NCBI RefSeq assembly: GCF_000239815.1 | Contig: NZ_CAFK01000088.1 | Location: 1 to 64,000 of the forward strand | Reading direction: 5' to 3' | Length of the DNA stretch: 64,000 nucleotides | Origin: Bradyrhizobium sp. STM 3843 | GTDB lineage: Bacteria > Pseudomonadota > Alphaproteobacteria > Rhizobiales > Xanthobacteraceae | In this document: piece after piece, positions 55,523 through 64,000 of the stretch | Layout: each line of letters opens with the position of its first letter | How positions within the stretch are numbered: position 1 is the stretch's first letter | Notes under the pieces: model-generated | The model's input: the letters and a program-made list of their open reading frames with translations, nothing else | Database searches by the model: none | What the model was told of the DNA's origin: nothing | Made by a program: the position numbers and the translations under genes

Positions 55523-58500
55523 ACGGCGGCGGCATTTCGGCACCTTTCATCCGCTACCCCATCGGCACCTCGCTGCTGATGGCAGGTATTCTGTTCGTGG
55601 GTCTGGTGGCCTACCCGCTGCTGCCGGTCGCGCCGCTGCCCCAGGTCGACTTCCCGACCATCCAGATCACCGCGACCCTGCCCGGCGCCAGCCCGGAGAC
55701 GATGGCGACCTCGGTGGCCCAGCCGCTGGAACGCCAGTTCGCCCAGATTCCCGGCATCGCCCAGATGACCTCGACCAGCTATCTGGGGACCGCCTCCGTC
55801 ACCATCCAGTTCGATCTCACCCGCAACATCGACGGCGCCGCCAACGACGTGCAGGGCGCGATCAACGCGGCCAGCGGCCAGTTGCCGAAGACGCTGCCTT
55901 CGCCGCCGACCTATCGCAAGGTCAACCCGGCGGATTCGCCGATCCTGTTGCTGTCGGCGACATCGGATACGCTCCCGCTCACCACGGTCTCGGATGCCGT
56001 CGACGCCCAGCTGGCGCAGCAGATCAGCCAGATCACCGGCGTCGCCCAGGTCATCATCGGCGGCCAGCAGAAGCCGTCGGTCCGCGTTCAGGTCGATCCG
56101 GCCAAGCTCGTCGCCAAGGGCCTGTCGCTGGAGGATGTGCGCAGCCAGATCGCGATCACCACCGTCGATAGCCCGAAGGGCAATATCGACGGCGAGCGGC
56201 GCGCCTACACCATCTACGCCAACGACCAGCTGACCGAGTCGAAGGACTGGAACGACGTCATCATCGCCTATCGCAACGGCGGTCCGTTGCGGATCCGCGA
56301 TATCGGCCGCGCGGTGACCGGCCCTGAGGACGCCAAGCAGGCGGCCTGGGCCAATGGCAAGCGCGGCGTGTTCCTGGTGGTCTTCAAGCAACCGGGCGCC
56401 AACGTCATCGAGACGGTCGACAAGATCAAGGCGACGCTGCCGCGCCTGGTCGCGGCGATCCCGCCGGCGATCAAGATCGAGCTGATCTCCGACCGCACCA
56501 CCACCATCCGCGCCGCGGTCGAGGACGTGCAGTTCACCCTGCTCCTGACCATCTTCCTGGTGGTGATGGTCATCTTCGTGTTCCTGCGCAGCTTCTGGGC
56601 CACCGTGATCCCGACCATCACCGTGCCCTTGGCGCTGCTCGGCGCCTGCGCGCTGATGTGGGTGTTCGGCTACACGCTCGACAATCTCTCGCTGATGGCG
56701 CTCACCATCGCGGTCGGCTTCGTGGTCGACGACGCCATCGTGATGCTCGAGAACATCTCGCGCTATGTCGAGGAGGGCGAATCGCCGATGGCCGCCGCCT
56801 TCAAGGGCGCGAGCGAGATCGGCTTCACCATCGTCTCGATCTCGATCTCGCTGGTTGCGGTGCTGATCCCGCTGCTGCTGATGGGCGGCATCATCGGCCG
56901 CCTGTTCCGCGAATTCGCGGTCACGCTGACGATGACGATCTTCGTCTCGATGGTGGTGTCGCTGACGCTGACGCCGATGATGGCCTCACGCTTCCTGCGC
57001 GGCGGCCATCAGAGCCATGGCCGGTTCTATCAATGGAGCGAGCGCGGCTTCGAGGCCATGCTGAAGGCCTATGAGAAGGGTCTCGACCTCGCCTTGCGCT
57101 GGCGCTTCGTGACGCTGCTCGTGTTCTTCGCCACGCTCGGCCTGTCGGTTTATCTGTTCATCCTGATCCCGAAGGGCTTCTTCCCGCAGCAGGACGTCGG
57201 CCTGATCACCGCGACCTCGGAAGCCTCGCAGGACATCTCCTTCCAGGCGATGCAGTCGCGCCAGCAGGCGCTGGCCGACATCGTGATGCAGGATCCCGCC
57301 GTCGCCAGCGTCGCGATGGCGATCGGCGGCTCGGGGCGCGCCGGCAACAACGGCAACATGTTCATCACGCTGAAGCCGCGCGACCAGCGTGACGCCTCGG
57401 CGCAGCAGATCATCGGCCGCCTGCGGCCGAAGCTGGAACAGGTCCAGGGCGCCCGCCTCTATATGCAGGCGGCACAGGACATCCGCCTCGGCGGCCGCCC
57501 GACCCGCACCCAGTTCGAGTTCACCCTGCAGGACGCGAATCTCGGCGAGCTCAACGAATGGGCGCCGAAGATCCTGGACAAGATGAAGACGCTGCCGGAG
57601 CTGCGCGACGTCGCCACCGACCAGCAGACCGACGGCACCACCGTCCAGCTCAGCATCAACCGCGACACCGCGTCGCGCTACGGCATCACCCCGCAGCTGA
57701 TCGACGATACGCTGTATGACGCCTTCGGCCAGCGCCAGGTGGCGCAGTATTTCACGCAGCTCAACTCCTATCACGTGATCCTGGAGATCCTCCCGGAGCT
57801 GCAGGCCCAGGTCGATACGCTGGACAAGATCTACGTGAAGTCGCCGACCACCGGCGACCAGGTGCCGCTGTCGACCTTCGCCAAATGGACCACCGTGCCG
57901 GTGCGCCCGCTGTCGATCAGCCACCAGGGCCAGTTCCCGGCGATCACGATCAGCTTCAACCTCGCGCAGGGCGTGGCGCTCGGCCAGGCCACCCAGGCCG
58001 TGCAGCAGGCGATGGTCCAGCTCGGCGCGCCCGCGACCTTGAACTCGAGCTTCCAGGGCACGGCGCAGGCATTCCAGCAGTCGCTCTCGACCGTGCCGCT
58101 CTTGATCCTCGCGGCCTTGGTCGTGGTCTATCTGATCCTCGGCATCCTGTACGAAAGCTACATCCACCCGATCACGATTCTGTCGACCCTGCCCTCGGCC
58201 GGCGTCGGCGCACTCCTGATCCTGATGGCATTCGGCTATGATTTCAGCCTGATCGCGCTGATCGGCGTAATCCTCTTGATCGGCATCGTGAAGAAGAACG
58301 GCATCATGATGGTCGACTTCGCCATCGCCGCCGAGCGCGACCAGCACCTGACGCCCGAGCAGTCGATCCGCCAGGCCGCCCTGCTCCGTTTCCGCCCGAT
58401 CATGATGACCACCATGGCGGCACTGCTCGGCGGCGTGCCGTTGATGCTCGGCACCGGCACCGGCTCGGAGATTCGCCAGCCGCTCGGCTATGCGATGGTC

Positions 58501-58662
58501 GGCGGCCTGCTGGTCAGCCAGATGCTGACGCTGTTCACGACGCCCGTGGTCTATCTCTATCTCGACAAGCTCAACAACGCCTTCTCCAGCTGGGGCCGCT
58601 CCAAGCTCGAAGCCGAGGGCGAAGCCGACACGCACGGCCCGGTCAAGGAAGCGGCAGAGTAG
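55519..58662 (+). CDS. RND efflux pump permease (MdtB/MdtC-like, HAE1 family)
   Basis: 1047 residues with twelve membrane segments and two large periplasmic loops. GFVVDDAIVMLENISRY holds the paired Asp of the proton relay in helix 4, with the Lys of IVKKNGIMMVDFAI in helix 10. FPTIQITATLPGASPETMATSVAQPLE and GFFPQQDVGLI are family landmarks. It expels drugs, bile-salt-like compounds or flavonoids using proton influx. It overlaps the adaptor by four bases and is controlled probably by the divergent MarR. Confidence 0.95.
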   Translation: MNGGGISAPFIRYPIGTSLLMAGILFVGLVAYPLLPVAPLPQVDFPTIQITATLPGASPETMATSVAQPLERQFAQIPGIAQMTSTSYLGTASVTIQFDLTRNIDGAANDVQGAINAASGQLPKTLPSPPTYRKVNPADSPILLLSATSDTLPLTTVSDAVDAQLAQQISQITGVAQVIIGGQQKPSVRVQVDPAKLVAKGLSLEDVRSQIAITTVDSPKGNIDGERRAYTIYANDQLTESKDWNDVIIAYRNGGPLRIRDIGRAVTGPEDAKQAAWANGKRGVFLVVFKQPGANVIETVDKIKATLPRLVAAIPPAIKIELISDRTTTIRAAVEDVQFTLLLTIFLVVMVIFVFLRSFWATVIPTITVPLALLGACALMWVFGYTLDNLSLMALTIAVGFVVDDAIVMLENISRYVEEGESPMAAAFKGASEIGFTIVSISISLVAVLIPLLLMGGIIGRLFREFAVTLTMTIFVSMVVSLTLTPMMASRFLRGGHQSHGRFYQWSERGFEAMLKAYEKGLDLALRWRFVTLLVFFATLGLSVYLFILIPKGFFPQQDVGLITATSEASQDISFQAMQSRQQALADIVMQDPAVASVAMAIGGSGRAGNNGNMFITLKPRDQRDASAQQIIGRLRPKLEQVQGARLYMQAAQDIRLGGRPTRTQFEFTLQDANLGELNEWAPKILDKMKTLPELRDVATDQQTDGTTVQLSINRDTASRYGITPQLIDDTLYDAFGQRQVAQYFTQLNSYHVILEILPELQAQVDTLDKIYVKSPTTGDQVPLSTFAKWTTVPVRPLSISHQGQFPAITISFNLAQGVALGQATQAVQQAMVQLGAPATLNSSFQGTAQAFQQSLSTVPLLILAALVVVYLILGILYESYIHPITILSTLPSAGVGALLILMAFGYDFSLIALIGVILLIGIVKKNGIMMVDFAIAAERDQHLTPEQSIRQAALLRFRPIMMTTMAALLGGVPLMLGTGTGSEIRQPLGYAMVGGLLVSQMLTLFTTPVVYLYLDKLNNAFSSWGRSKLEAEGEADTHGPVKEAAE

Positions 58663-59161
58663 CGCAGGGCTGCGATGGCGAACGGGACGGCCGCGTCACG
58701 TGCGCAGGCCGGACCCGGCCGGCCACATCCACGTCTGAGCCGCTCCAGCGGATACAGGCCGTCAGCGCGCAGATCGTTCCGTTATGCAGGTTACACACCA
58801 CTGCGACCGTACCGCGTCTGGACCGCCAGTGCGCCGGTCATCAGGGCATCGCACACATCGCAAGGGTCCTCTCGGGAAAGAGATACGGCCTCTCGCCACT
58901 CGGGCGGTGCGCCCCCTCCCCCGCTTGCGGGGGAGGGTCGGGGTGGGGGCACTTCACAGACAGGATTATCGAGAGGCCGAAACGCGACCAAAGTCCCCGC
59001 CCCGGCGAATTTCCCCCAATTCCATCCCCTTACGCGCTTGCCAAGTCCCGTCACATGCGGGTAGAAGAGCGCCGTGCCCGCGGCTGATCCGACTTGCGCC
59101 GCGCTTTGCGCACCACTGCCGGACAGTTCAACAAGCGCTTGAGACTGCTCGGCAATTCCGT
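58663..59161. other. Intergenic region after the efflux operon
   Basis: No credible gene in about 500 bp. It holds a perfect stem, CCCTCCCCCGC (58914-58924) and GCGGGGGAGGG (58927-58937) with a 2-base gap, belonging to the repeat class also at 7235 and 36475. The last 60 bp must contain the tRNA-Gln promoter. Confidence 0.6.
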
Positions 59162-59235
59162 TGGGGAATGGTGTAACGGTAGCACAACAGACTCTGACTC
59201 TGTTTGTCTTGGTTCGAATCCAGGTTCCCCAGCCA
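59162..59235 (+). tRNA. tRNA-Gln (anticodon CTG)
   Basis: The acceptor arm TGGGGAA (59162-59168) pairs with TTCCCCA (59225-59231), followed by G and an encoded CCA at 59233-59235. The anticodon stem ACAGA/TCTGT encloses the loop CTCTGAC, with anticodon CTG reading CAG. The T-arm GGTTCGAATCC is canonical. 74 nt including CCA. Confidence 0.95.
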
Positions 59236-59269
59236 GTTTAGCGACAAGCTCCCCGTAATAGGCCTACGC

Positions 59270-59378
59270 TGGCCAACCAACCTACCCAAGGGCCCTAACC
59301 CTTGCGGCGCCCGGCGGAGCGCAACCAATATCGTGAGGCTCGCCCGCAATCGGCGAGGGACACGAGGTTGGTTGGCCA
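59270..59378. ncRNA. Highly structured inverted-repeat element, possible structured RNA
   Basis: A perfect 14-bp inverted repeat, TGGCCAACCAACCT (59270-59283) and AGGTTGGTTGGCCA (59365-59378), encloses 81 bases. Inside are stems AAGGG/CCCTT (59288-59303), TTGCG/CGCAA (59302-59324) and CTCGCC/GGCGAG (59339-59357); the first two compete for two bases. The form is a closed multi-branch structure. It begins 35 bp after the tRNA. No known RNA family is recognised, and the strand is unknown. Confidence 0.4.
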
Positions 59379-59531
59379 AAGCGGCAAAAATGTTCGGGAC
59401 CTGTCGAGCGACACATAAAGATAATCACCGCCAACAGGCGGCCCAGCGGTGGCGTCGAACGACCTGCAATATTGTATTCTTGAAAACGCGGTTGATTTCC
59501 CAGCCTGAGGATAACCGCCGACCACGCGGTC

Positions 59532-61379
59532 CTATCGCTCAGGATCGTCGGGAAACGACGTTCTTTGGGCGATCAGTTCGTGAAGCGCATCTCTCACCTG
59601 GTCGACCACTTCGACCCAGTCGCGTCTTTCGCGCTGACGGAAAAGACGCATGGTCGGGTACCAGGCGCTATCATCACGATCGAGCAACCAGCGATAGTCC
59701 GGCGTGTACGACAGAAGTGTCCAGGTGGGACGGCCAAGCGCTCCGGCGAGATGAGCGACGCTGGTGTCGACCGTGATCACAAGATCCAGACATGTGATCA
59801 GCGCGGCCGTATCCGCGAAATCGGTGAGTTGGATCGTCAGGTCCAAGATCTCGCTCATCTCCTGCAGCGCGGCTTTGTCTTCCGGCTTCGGCTCTTTCTG
59901 CAGGCTGATGAACGCCGCGTCTCCGCCGAACAGACGGGAGAACGCTCGCAATGGGATCGAGCGATTGTGGTCGTCCAAATGATTTGGGTTGCCCGACCAG
60001 ACCACACCGACGCGCAATTTTTCATGTGTACCAAGACGCTCTTCCCAGGCTTGGATCCGGTCCGGATCAGATGCCGGCAAATAAGACGCGGGTGCAGGAA
60101 TTGTCGCCAACGTCGTTCGAAACGCGAATGGAAGGCTCATGATCGGGCAATGGAAGTCGACCGCAGCAACGTTGGCTGCCTCCGAGACCGAAATACACTG
60201 CGAAATCCCGGGCATGTTCGACAACAAGGGAATTAAGGGCTTTTGAACCGCGAGAATGATGCGGGCACCTAGCGCTACAACCATGGGCACATAGCGGACA
60301 AACTGGATCGTATCGCCCAGTCCTTCGTCGGCTGCGATGACGATGGCTTTTTCCCTGATACTATCTTGGCCCTGCCACATGGGCGGCCGGAACCGAGGAT
60401 AAGAGTTCGGCAAGTCCCAACGAACCTCTCGGCCAGACCAGCCCGCGTCGAAATTCCCCAACAAGAGGTTCAAATGAGCCGTCCCCAGATCAGCCAACGC
60501 GTCTCTCGGATCAGTGTCCTTTAGCCGTCTGTAGATCTCGAAGGCTTCATCAAACCTACGAAGCTTCGTCAAAACAGCGGCCTTGTCGTGCAGCGCATCT
60601 CTGGAGCCAGGTTGCAGAGCCAGTGCCCGCTCAAACCATTCCAGCGCTTCTTCGTCTTTGCGCATTGTGCGCAAGACAATGCCCGTCTTGACACAGATAT
60701 CGGCGTTGCCCGGTTCGATCTCGTTGGCTCGCCGGCAGATCGAAAGAGCTTCCTCGAAGCGCTTCAGGCCATTCAGAAGTGCACCACGCATCAAGAGCGT
60801 CGGCACCTGGTTGGGCCGCAAAGTGTCGCTCAAATCGAGATAGGCGAGCGCCTCGTCGATCCGCCCCAATCGTTGAAGCGTGATCCCGCACTGATTTGCC
60901 GCATCCCAATGTCGGGCATTCAGCTCTAATACACGCTTGAAGCTCAAGACCGCGTCGGCGCCCTGCTGCAGGCTAACAAGAGCATTGCCCCGGAGCATCC
61001 ATAGATCGGCACTTTCGAAACCGAGCTCCATCGCCTTGTCGAAAACCTTGATCACCTCATCTGAGCGTCCTTGAAGCTGCAGGACTGTGCCAAGACTCAG
61101 GAAGTATTGAGGCTGGAGATCTTGCTGTATCGCGCGGGATATCCACTGTAGTGCAGTTTCATACTGCTGCGCCTGGAGCGCAAGGATACCCAACAGATTA
61201 AGAGTTGGCGCGTGCGCTTCATCAAGCGCAAGCGCCAGATGGCAGGACCGCTCGGCGTCCGCACGGCGGCCACTCGCGACCTCGCGCAAAGCTGACTGGT
61301 AGAAGTTCTCAGCACCATCGGGCTTAACAGGTTTCGGCTTCACTTTGGTGCGCGAGGCCCGACGCTCACGACGGTTCAT
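59532..61379 (-). CDS. TPR protein with C-terminal glycosyltransferase (GT9/heptosyltransferase-like) domain
   Basis: 615 residues. A basic N-terminus (MNRRERRASRTKVKPKPVKP) leads into about eight TPR units (residues 25-330; for example ALREVASGRRADAERSCHLAL). From about residue 335, IVIAADEGLGDTIQFVRYVPMV and VGVVWSGNP match the nucleotide-sugar/lipid transferase region of GT9-type proteins, and DLVITVDTSVAHLAGALGRPTW is its acceptor/donor loop. It may glycosylate proteins or polysaccharides. Codon use is less GC-biased than in neighbours. The gene is on its own between the tRNA region and a gene-poor stretch. Confidence 0.85.
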   Translation of the reverse strand: MNRRERRASRTKVKPKPVKPDGAENFYQSALREVASGRRADAERSCHLALALDEAHAPTLNLLGILALQAQQYETALQWISRAIQQDLQPQYFLSLGTVLQLQGRSDEVIKVFDKAMELGFESADLWMLRGNALVSLQQGADAVLSFKRVLELNARHWDAANQCGITLQRLGRIDEALAYLDLSDTLRPNQVPTLLMRGALLNGLKRFEEALSICRRANEIEPGNADICVKTGIVLRTMRKDEEALEWFERALALQPGSRDALHDKAAVLTKLRRFDEAFEIYRRLKDTDPRDALADLGTAHLNLLLGNFDAGWSGREVRWDLPNSYPRFRPPMWQGQDSIREKAIVIAADEGLGDTIQFVRYVPMVVALGARIILAVQKPLIPLLSNMPGISQCISVSEAANVAAVDFHCPIMSLPFAFRTTLATIPAPASYLPASDPDRIQAWEERLGTHEKLRVGVVWSGNPNHLDDHNRSIPLRAFSRLFGGDAAFISLQKEPKPEDKAALQEMSEILDLTIQLTDFADTAALITCLDLVITVDTSVAHLAGALGRPTWTLLSYTPDYRWLLDRDDSAWYPTMRLFRQRERRDWVEVVDQVRDALHELIAQRTSFPDDPER

Positions 61380-62510
61380 TTTTGCAATTTGTCCCAGCTA
61401 CTAATTTGAAGTAACTGATTCTCACGCAGGTTGAAAGTTGAAGTTCTATCTCTGGGTGTGGCGACCCGCGTTCAGCGTGTACAAGACGTTTAATTGCTAG
61501 ACCTTCAACTTATGCGAGAGATACGTGAAATATGCCGCCGCCAACTCGATGTCTTCCGATGCAACGCGTTCGATTTCCGTCGTGTGAAGCAATACAGGTG
61601 CGAAATCATAGGTTGCTCGACCCCCAATGTCTGGAGTCTGAGGTCTAGGATTAAAAGCAGAAGGCGCGCCGGCTACAAATATTCTAGTTATTTCAACGCG
61701 CGTTGCCCGTCGTGCCAATCTGTCGCGCGCGTGCGACCCTGCCATGTCGGGCAAATCACCGCGATTCTCTGCCGCTTGTGAATCAGGACATGGCCGCACC
61801 GGTCACTTCGGCCGGCTGACTTTTGCCGCCCTACTCCGGCTTCGGCTCGCCATCGTCCCGGGGCCGCTGATCGTCGGTCCGCGCCGTTCTGGTGGCGTGA
61901 TCGTCGGTGCTGCCGCCCCAGGTTCCGAGGCTGCCAACGTTGGCGCCCGGACTGTCCAGCGGATGTGTGTCGCCGGGCTGCAGGCCCGATCGGATGCCGA
62001 CGATCCCGCGGATTTCGGTCCCGTGCCGCTGTTTGTCATGTTGGTCGCTCGTTTGGACGGGCAACAACAACGTGACAGCGCTTGTTCCCGACGTGGTCTG
62101 CACGGTGCTATACATGCGCCCGCTTCTATGGAGAGCGGTGAGGTCAAGAGCCCCCTGCGCTATGTGAATCAGAGCGTGCTCACACGCGCCGTCCTGTTGG
62201 CTCCGCGCTGTCGAGCCGGAGATGCGCCGAAAACGCAATCGATGCAGGCCGCCAAGTTCCTAAGCACGGTCCGAGCGCAAACCAGATTCCTCCCTGAACC
62301 TTCGGGCTCGGTCAGACACTAACTGCTATCTCGGCTCCAGGTATTTGCGGCGCATGTGCGCTCCGTGAGCTTTTTTAGCTGCGGTGTGATCTGGGTTACT
62401 GCGGGGCTGCATCGTCTCCGCCAGTTTGGTCCGAGGCCGATTGAAGGATCGGCTCGACGGCACCGACTCCGGTTCCAAAGATTTTGTCTCCAAAGGCGTA
62501 GAGTAACGCC
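61380..62510. other. Gene-poor region of about 1.1 kb
   Basis: Only short frames occur. The minus-strand frame 61497-61799 holds PRPQTPDIGGRAT, reminiscent of the C-terminus of isopropylmalate/tartrate dehydrogenases, then diverges, so it may be a decayed fragment. The minus-strand frame 61831-62115 (94 residues from ATG 62115, acidic tail DDQRPRDDGEPKPE) could be a small gene but has a poor ribosome site. Base composition near 61380-61700 is lower in GC than the rest of the window. Confidence 0.4.
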
Positions 62511-64000
62511 ATGCGGGAGAAGGTTCGCGACATCAGTTCCGCTAAGTCCGGCAGCCGCCCGCCACGCGGGCAGATGCCGCGCCGTCTTACGGCCATCGTT
62601 GCCGGCGACATCGCAGGCTACAGCCGCCTGATGGAACTCGACGAGGAAGGCACGCATCTCCGCGTGAAGCGCATTCTGCGCGACCTCATCGAGCCGACCA
62701 TTACCGACCACCACGGCCGGCTGGTCAAGACGACCGGCGACGGCTTCTTCGCGATCTTCGATAGTCCTGTCGAAGCCGTGCGCTGCGGCATCGTCATCCA
62801 GCAAAACATGCTTGCCCGCGATGCATTGCTACCCAGAGAAAACCGAATCGAATTTCGCATCGGCGTGAACCTGGGCGACGTGATCATCGAGGAGGACGAC
62901 ATCTATGGCGACGGAGTCAACGTCGCGTCGCGGCTCGAAGGCATCGCCGATCCCGGCGAAGTCTACATTTCCGGAGGAGTTTACGAGCAGATCAAGAACA
63001 AGCTGGTTTGCGGCTACGAGTCGCTCGGCGACCGCAAGGTGAAGAACATCACCGATCCGGTGCGGGTCTACCGCGTCCTCCCGGACCCCGCCGCACTGAG
63101 GAGAACCAGCCGGCGGCGCGAGACGATATTGCTCTTCATGCTCAGCGCAACGTTGCTGGTCCTCGCAAGCGCGGCACTTTGGTATTGGTGGCTCGCCGCA
63201 GAGTGGCGAGGTGGGCAAGCAAGCACAGCGGTGCGGCAGCTGCCGAACGTCTCATCATTGCCTCCTGCTTCTATACAACCCGCTGCCCCATCGCAGCCGT
63301 CGCCAACCGCAACACCGAGCGGTCCACAAGCGCCACCGTCAGCGCCGCCTGCCCCCGCGGTAGCGCCGGCAACCAACCAGGCAGCCTTGCAGGCCGCGCC
63401 CGTTCGGCCGCAGGTCCCGGCGATTCGAGAGCCCGATATGGTCGCGCTTCGCGGCGGCTCCTTCATGATGGGCAGCAACGATGATGCGACGGAGAGGCCC
63501 ATTCATCGCGTCACCATCAAGGCGTTCGCCATGAGCCGCTATCCGATCTCGATTCGTGAGTGGAACCAATGCGCAGCGGCTAACGCATGTGGCTTCACGG
63601 CGAGCGGCAACGAGGATGCACCGGCGACGAATCTCAGCTGGACCGATGCCAAGCAATTTGTCACCTGGCTCGCTACGGCGACGCACAAGGCCTACCGCCT
63701 GCCGAGCGAAGCTGAATGGGAATATGCGGCGCGCGGCGGCACGCAAACACGTTACTGGTGGGGCGATGAATTTCAGCCCGGCATGGCCAATTGCAAGAAC
63801 TGCACGGACATTGCGGCCATCGAACAACCCGTGAAGGTCGGCAGCTTCAGGCCTAACCCGTTCGGGCTCTACGACATGGGCGGCAGCGTCGACCAATGGG
63901 TCGAGGATTGCTGGCATAGGAATTATCAAGGCGCGCCGTTGGATGGATCGGCGTGGGTCGACAGCGATTGCACGGCGCATGTCATCCGGTCCGGGTCCTG
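62511..64000 (+). CDS. Adenylate cyclase-membrane-formylglycine-enzyme fusion (3' end beyond the right edge)
   Basis: The frame is open for 496 codons from ATG 62511 to the window end. Residues 22-190 are a class III cyclase domain: IVAGDIAGYSRLM (metal Asp), VKTTGDGFFAIFD (purine Lys and second metal Asp), NVASRLEGI (transition-state Asn and Arg), all intact. A membrane helix spans about 206-228. A Pro/Ala/Ser linker runs to 305. From 310 an FGE-sulfatase (SUMF1-like) domain begins (MVALRGGSFMMGS, YRLPSEAEWEYAARGG, GLYDMGGSVDQWVEDCW). The cyclase would be cytosolic and the FGE-like domain periplasmic. ATG 62574 is an alternative start. Confidence 0.88.
   Translation, partial: MREKVRDISSAKSGSRPPRGQMPRRLTAIVAGDIAGYSRLMELDEEGTHLRVKRILRDLIEPTITDHHGRLVKTTGDGFFAIFDSPVEAVRCGIVIQQNMLARDALLPRENRIEFRIGVNLGDVIIEEDDIYGDGVNVASRLEGIADPGEVYISGGVYEQIKNKLVCGYESLGDRKVKNITDPVRVYRVLPDPAALRRTSRRRETILLFMLSATLLVLASAALWYWWLAAEWRGGQASTAVRQLPNVSSLPPASIQPAAPSQPSPTATPSGPQAPPSAPPAPAVAPATNQAALQAAPVRPQVPAIREPDMVALRGGSFMMGSNDDATERPIHRVTIKAFAMSRYPISIREWNQCAAANACGFTASGNEDAPATNLSWTDAKQFVTWLATATHKAYRLPSEAEWEYAARGGTQTRYWWGDEFQPGMANCKNCTDIAAIEQPVKVGSFRPNPFGLYDMGGSVDQWVEDCWHRNYQGAPLDGSAWVDSDCTAHVIRSGS

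Noticed and set aside
56986-58635. 549-codon open frame on the minus strand inside the RND pump
   Set aside because: The antisense of a conserved pump gene; composition is rich in Arg, Asp and Gln with no domain. GC-rich codon bias keeps this frame open.
59162-59531. Attachment site of an integrated island at the tRNA-Gln 3' end
   Set aside because: No repeat of the tRNA end and no integrase is visible in the window; kept only as a hypothesis in the findings.
61744-62322. 192-codon plus-strand frame in the gene-poor region
   Set aside because: Composition is not protein-like (mixed Arg/Ala/Gly runs, no hydrophobic core), and no ribosome site is present.

Overview
The window is GC-rich DNA from an alphaproteobacterium, most likely Bradyrhizobium or a close relative. 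This rests on codon bias, on dispersed alphaproteobacterial palindromic repeats ending in GTCAT/ATGAC, on FixK-like and Irr-like regulatory boxes, and on the density of acyl-CoA, sugar-acid and solute-transport genes. No insertion sequence, integrase, phage gene or CRISPR array is visible. Names are assigned from motifs and protein character read by eye; no database search was run.

Layout, left to right. 1-8.4 kb: a partial Ppx/GppA phosphatase, an orphan CoxL-like molybdoenzyme subunit, a hot-dog fold protein, a DUF188 protein paired with an Uup-type ABC-F ATPase, and a D-threonine-aldolase-type PLP enzyme. 8.5-18.9 kb: a BaiN/HI0933-like flavoprotein, then a leftward catabolic block. That block holds a TetR regulator, MmsA, an isobutyryl-CoA-type dehydrogenase, 3-hydroxyisobutyryl-CoA hydrolase, MmsB, an acyl-CoA ligase, a MaoC protein and an SDR; together these make up distal valine degradation. 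19-22.7 kb: an enoyl-CoA hydratase behind a consensus FixK/FNR box, a thiolase sharing a putative operator with the TetR gene, and an MFS transporter. 22.8-25.6 kb: an acyl-CoA carboxyltransferase overlapping an IclR gene, divergent from a 73-residue biotin carrier protein. 25.7-28.8 kb: a glutaminase-STAS-cNMP-binding fusion, a methyltransferase and a 33-residue membrane peptide. 29.2-34 kb: an acyl-CoA dehydrogenase/CoA-transferase pair, DinB, and an ABATE/CGNR regulator divergent from an EamA exporter.

34.2-45 kb: an SCP-x-like thiolase, a DenD-like dehydrogenase and a complete sugar ABC importer on the minus strand, divergent from an IlvD/Edd sugar-acid dehydratase and two SDRs. This looks like one uptake-and-oxidation locus for an unidentified sugar or sugar acid. 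45.2-47.5 kb: a GFA protein, a ParDE-type toxin-antitoxin pair with overlapping genes, a site-2 protease and a small tail-anchored protein. 47.5-53.6 kb: a five-gene iron operon (FiuA-like receptor, PiuC-like hydroxylase, ExbB, ExbD, TonB) downstream of Irr-box-like sequences. 53.7-58.7 kb: a MarR regulator divergent from an RND efflux adaptor and pump. 59.2-64 kb: tRNA-Gln(CTG), a strongly structured 109-bp inverted-repeat element, a TPR-glycosyltransferase, a gene-poor 1.1-kb stretch, and an adenylate cyclase-membrane-formylglycine-enzyme fusion cut by the right edge.

Most of the content is ordinary Bradyrhizobium metabolism. The least ordinary items are the two signalling fusions (glutaminase-STAS-CNB and cyclase-TM-FGE), the structured element beside tRNA-Gln, the small membrane peptide, the protease/tail-anchor pair, the shared TetR operator and the FixK box on a beta-oxidation gene.
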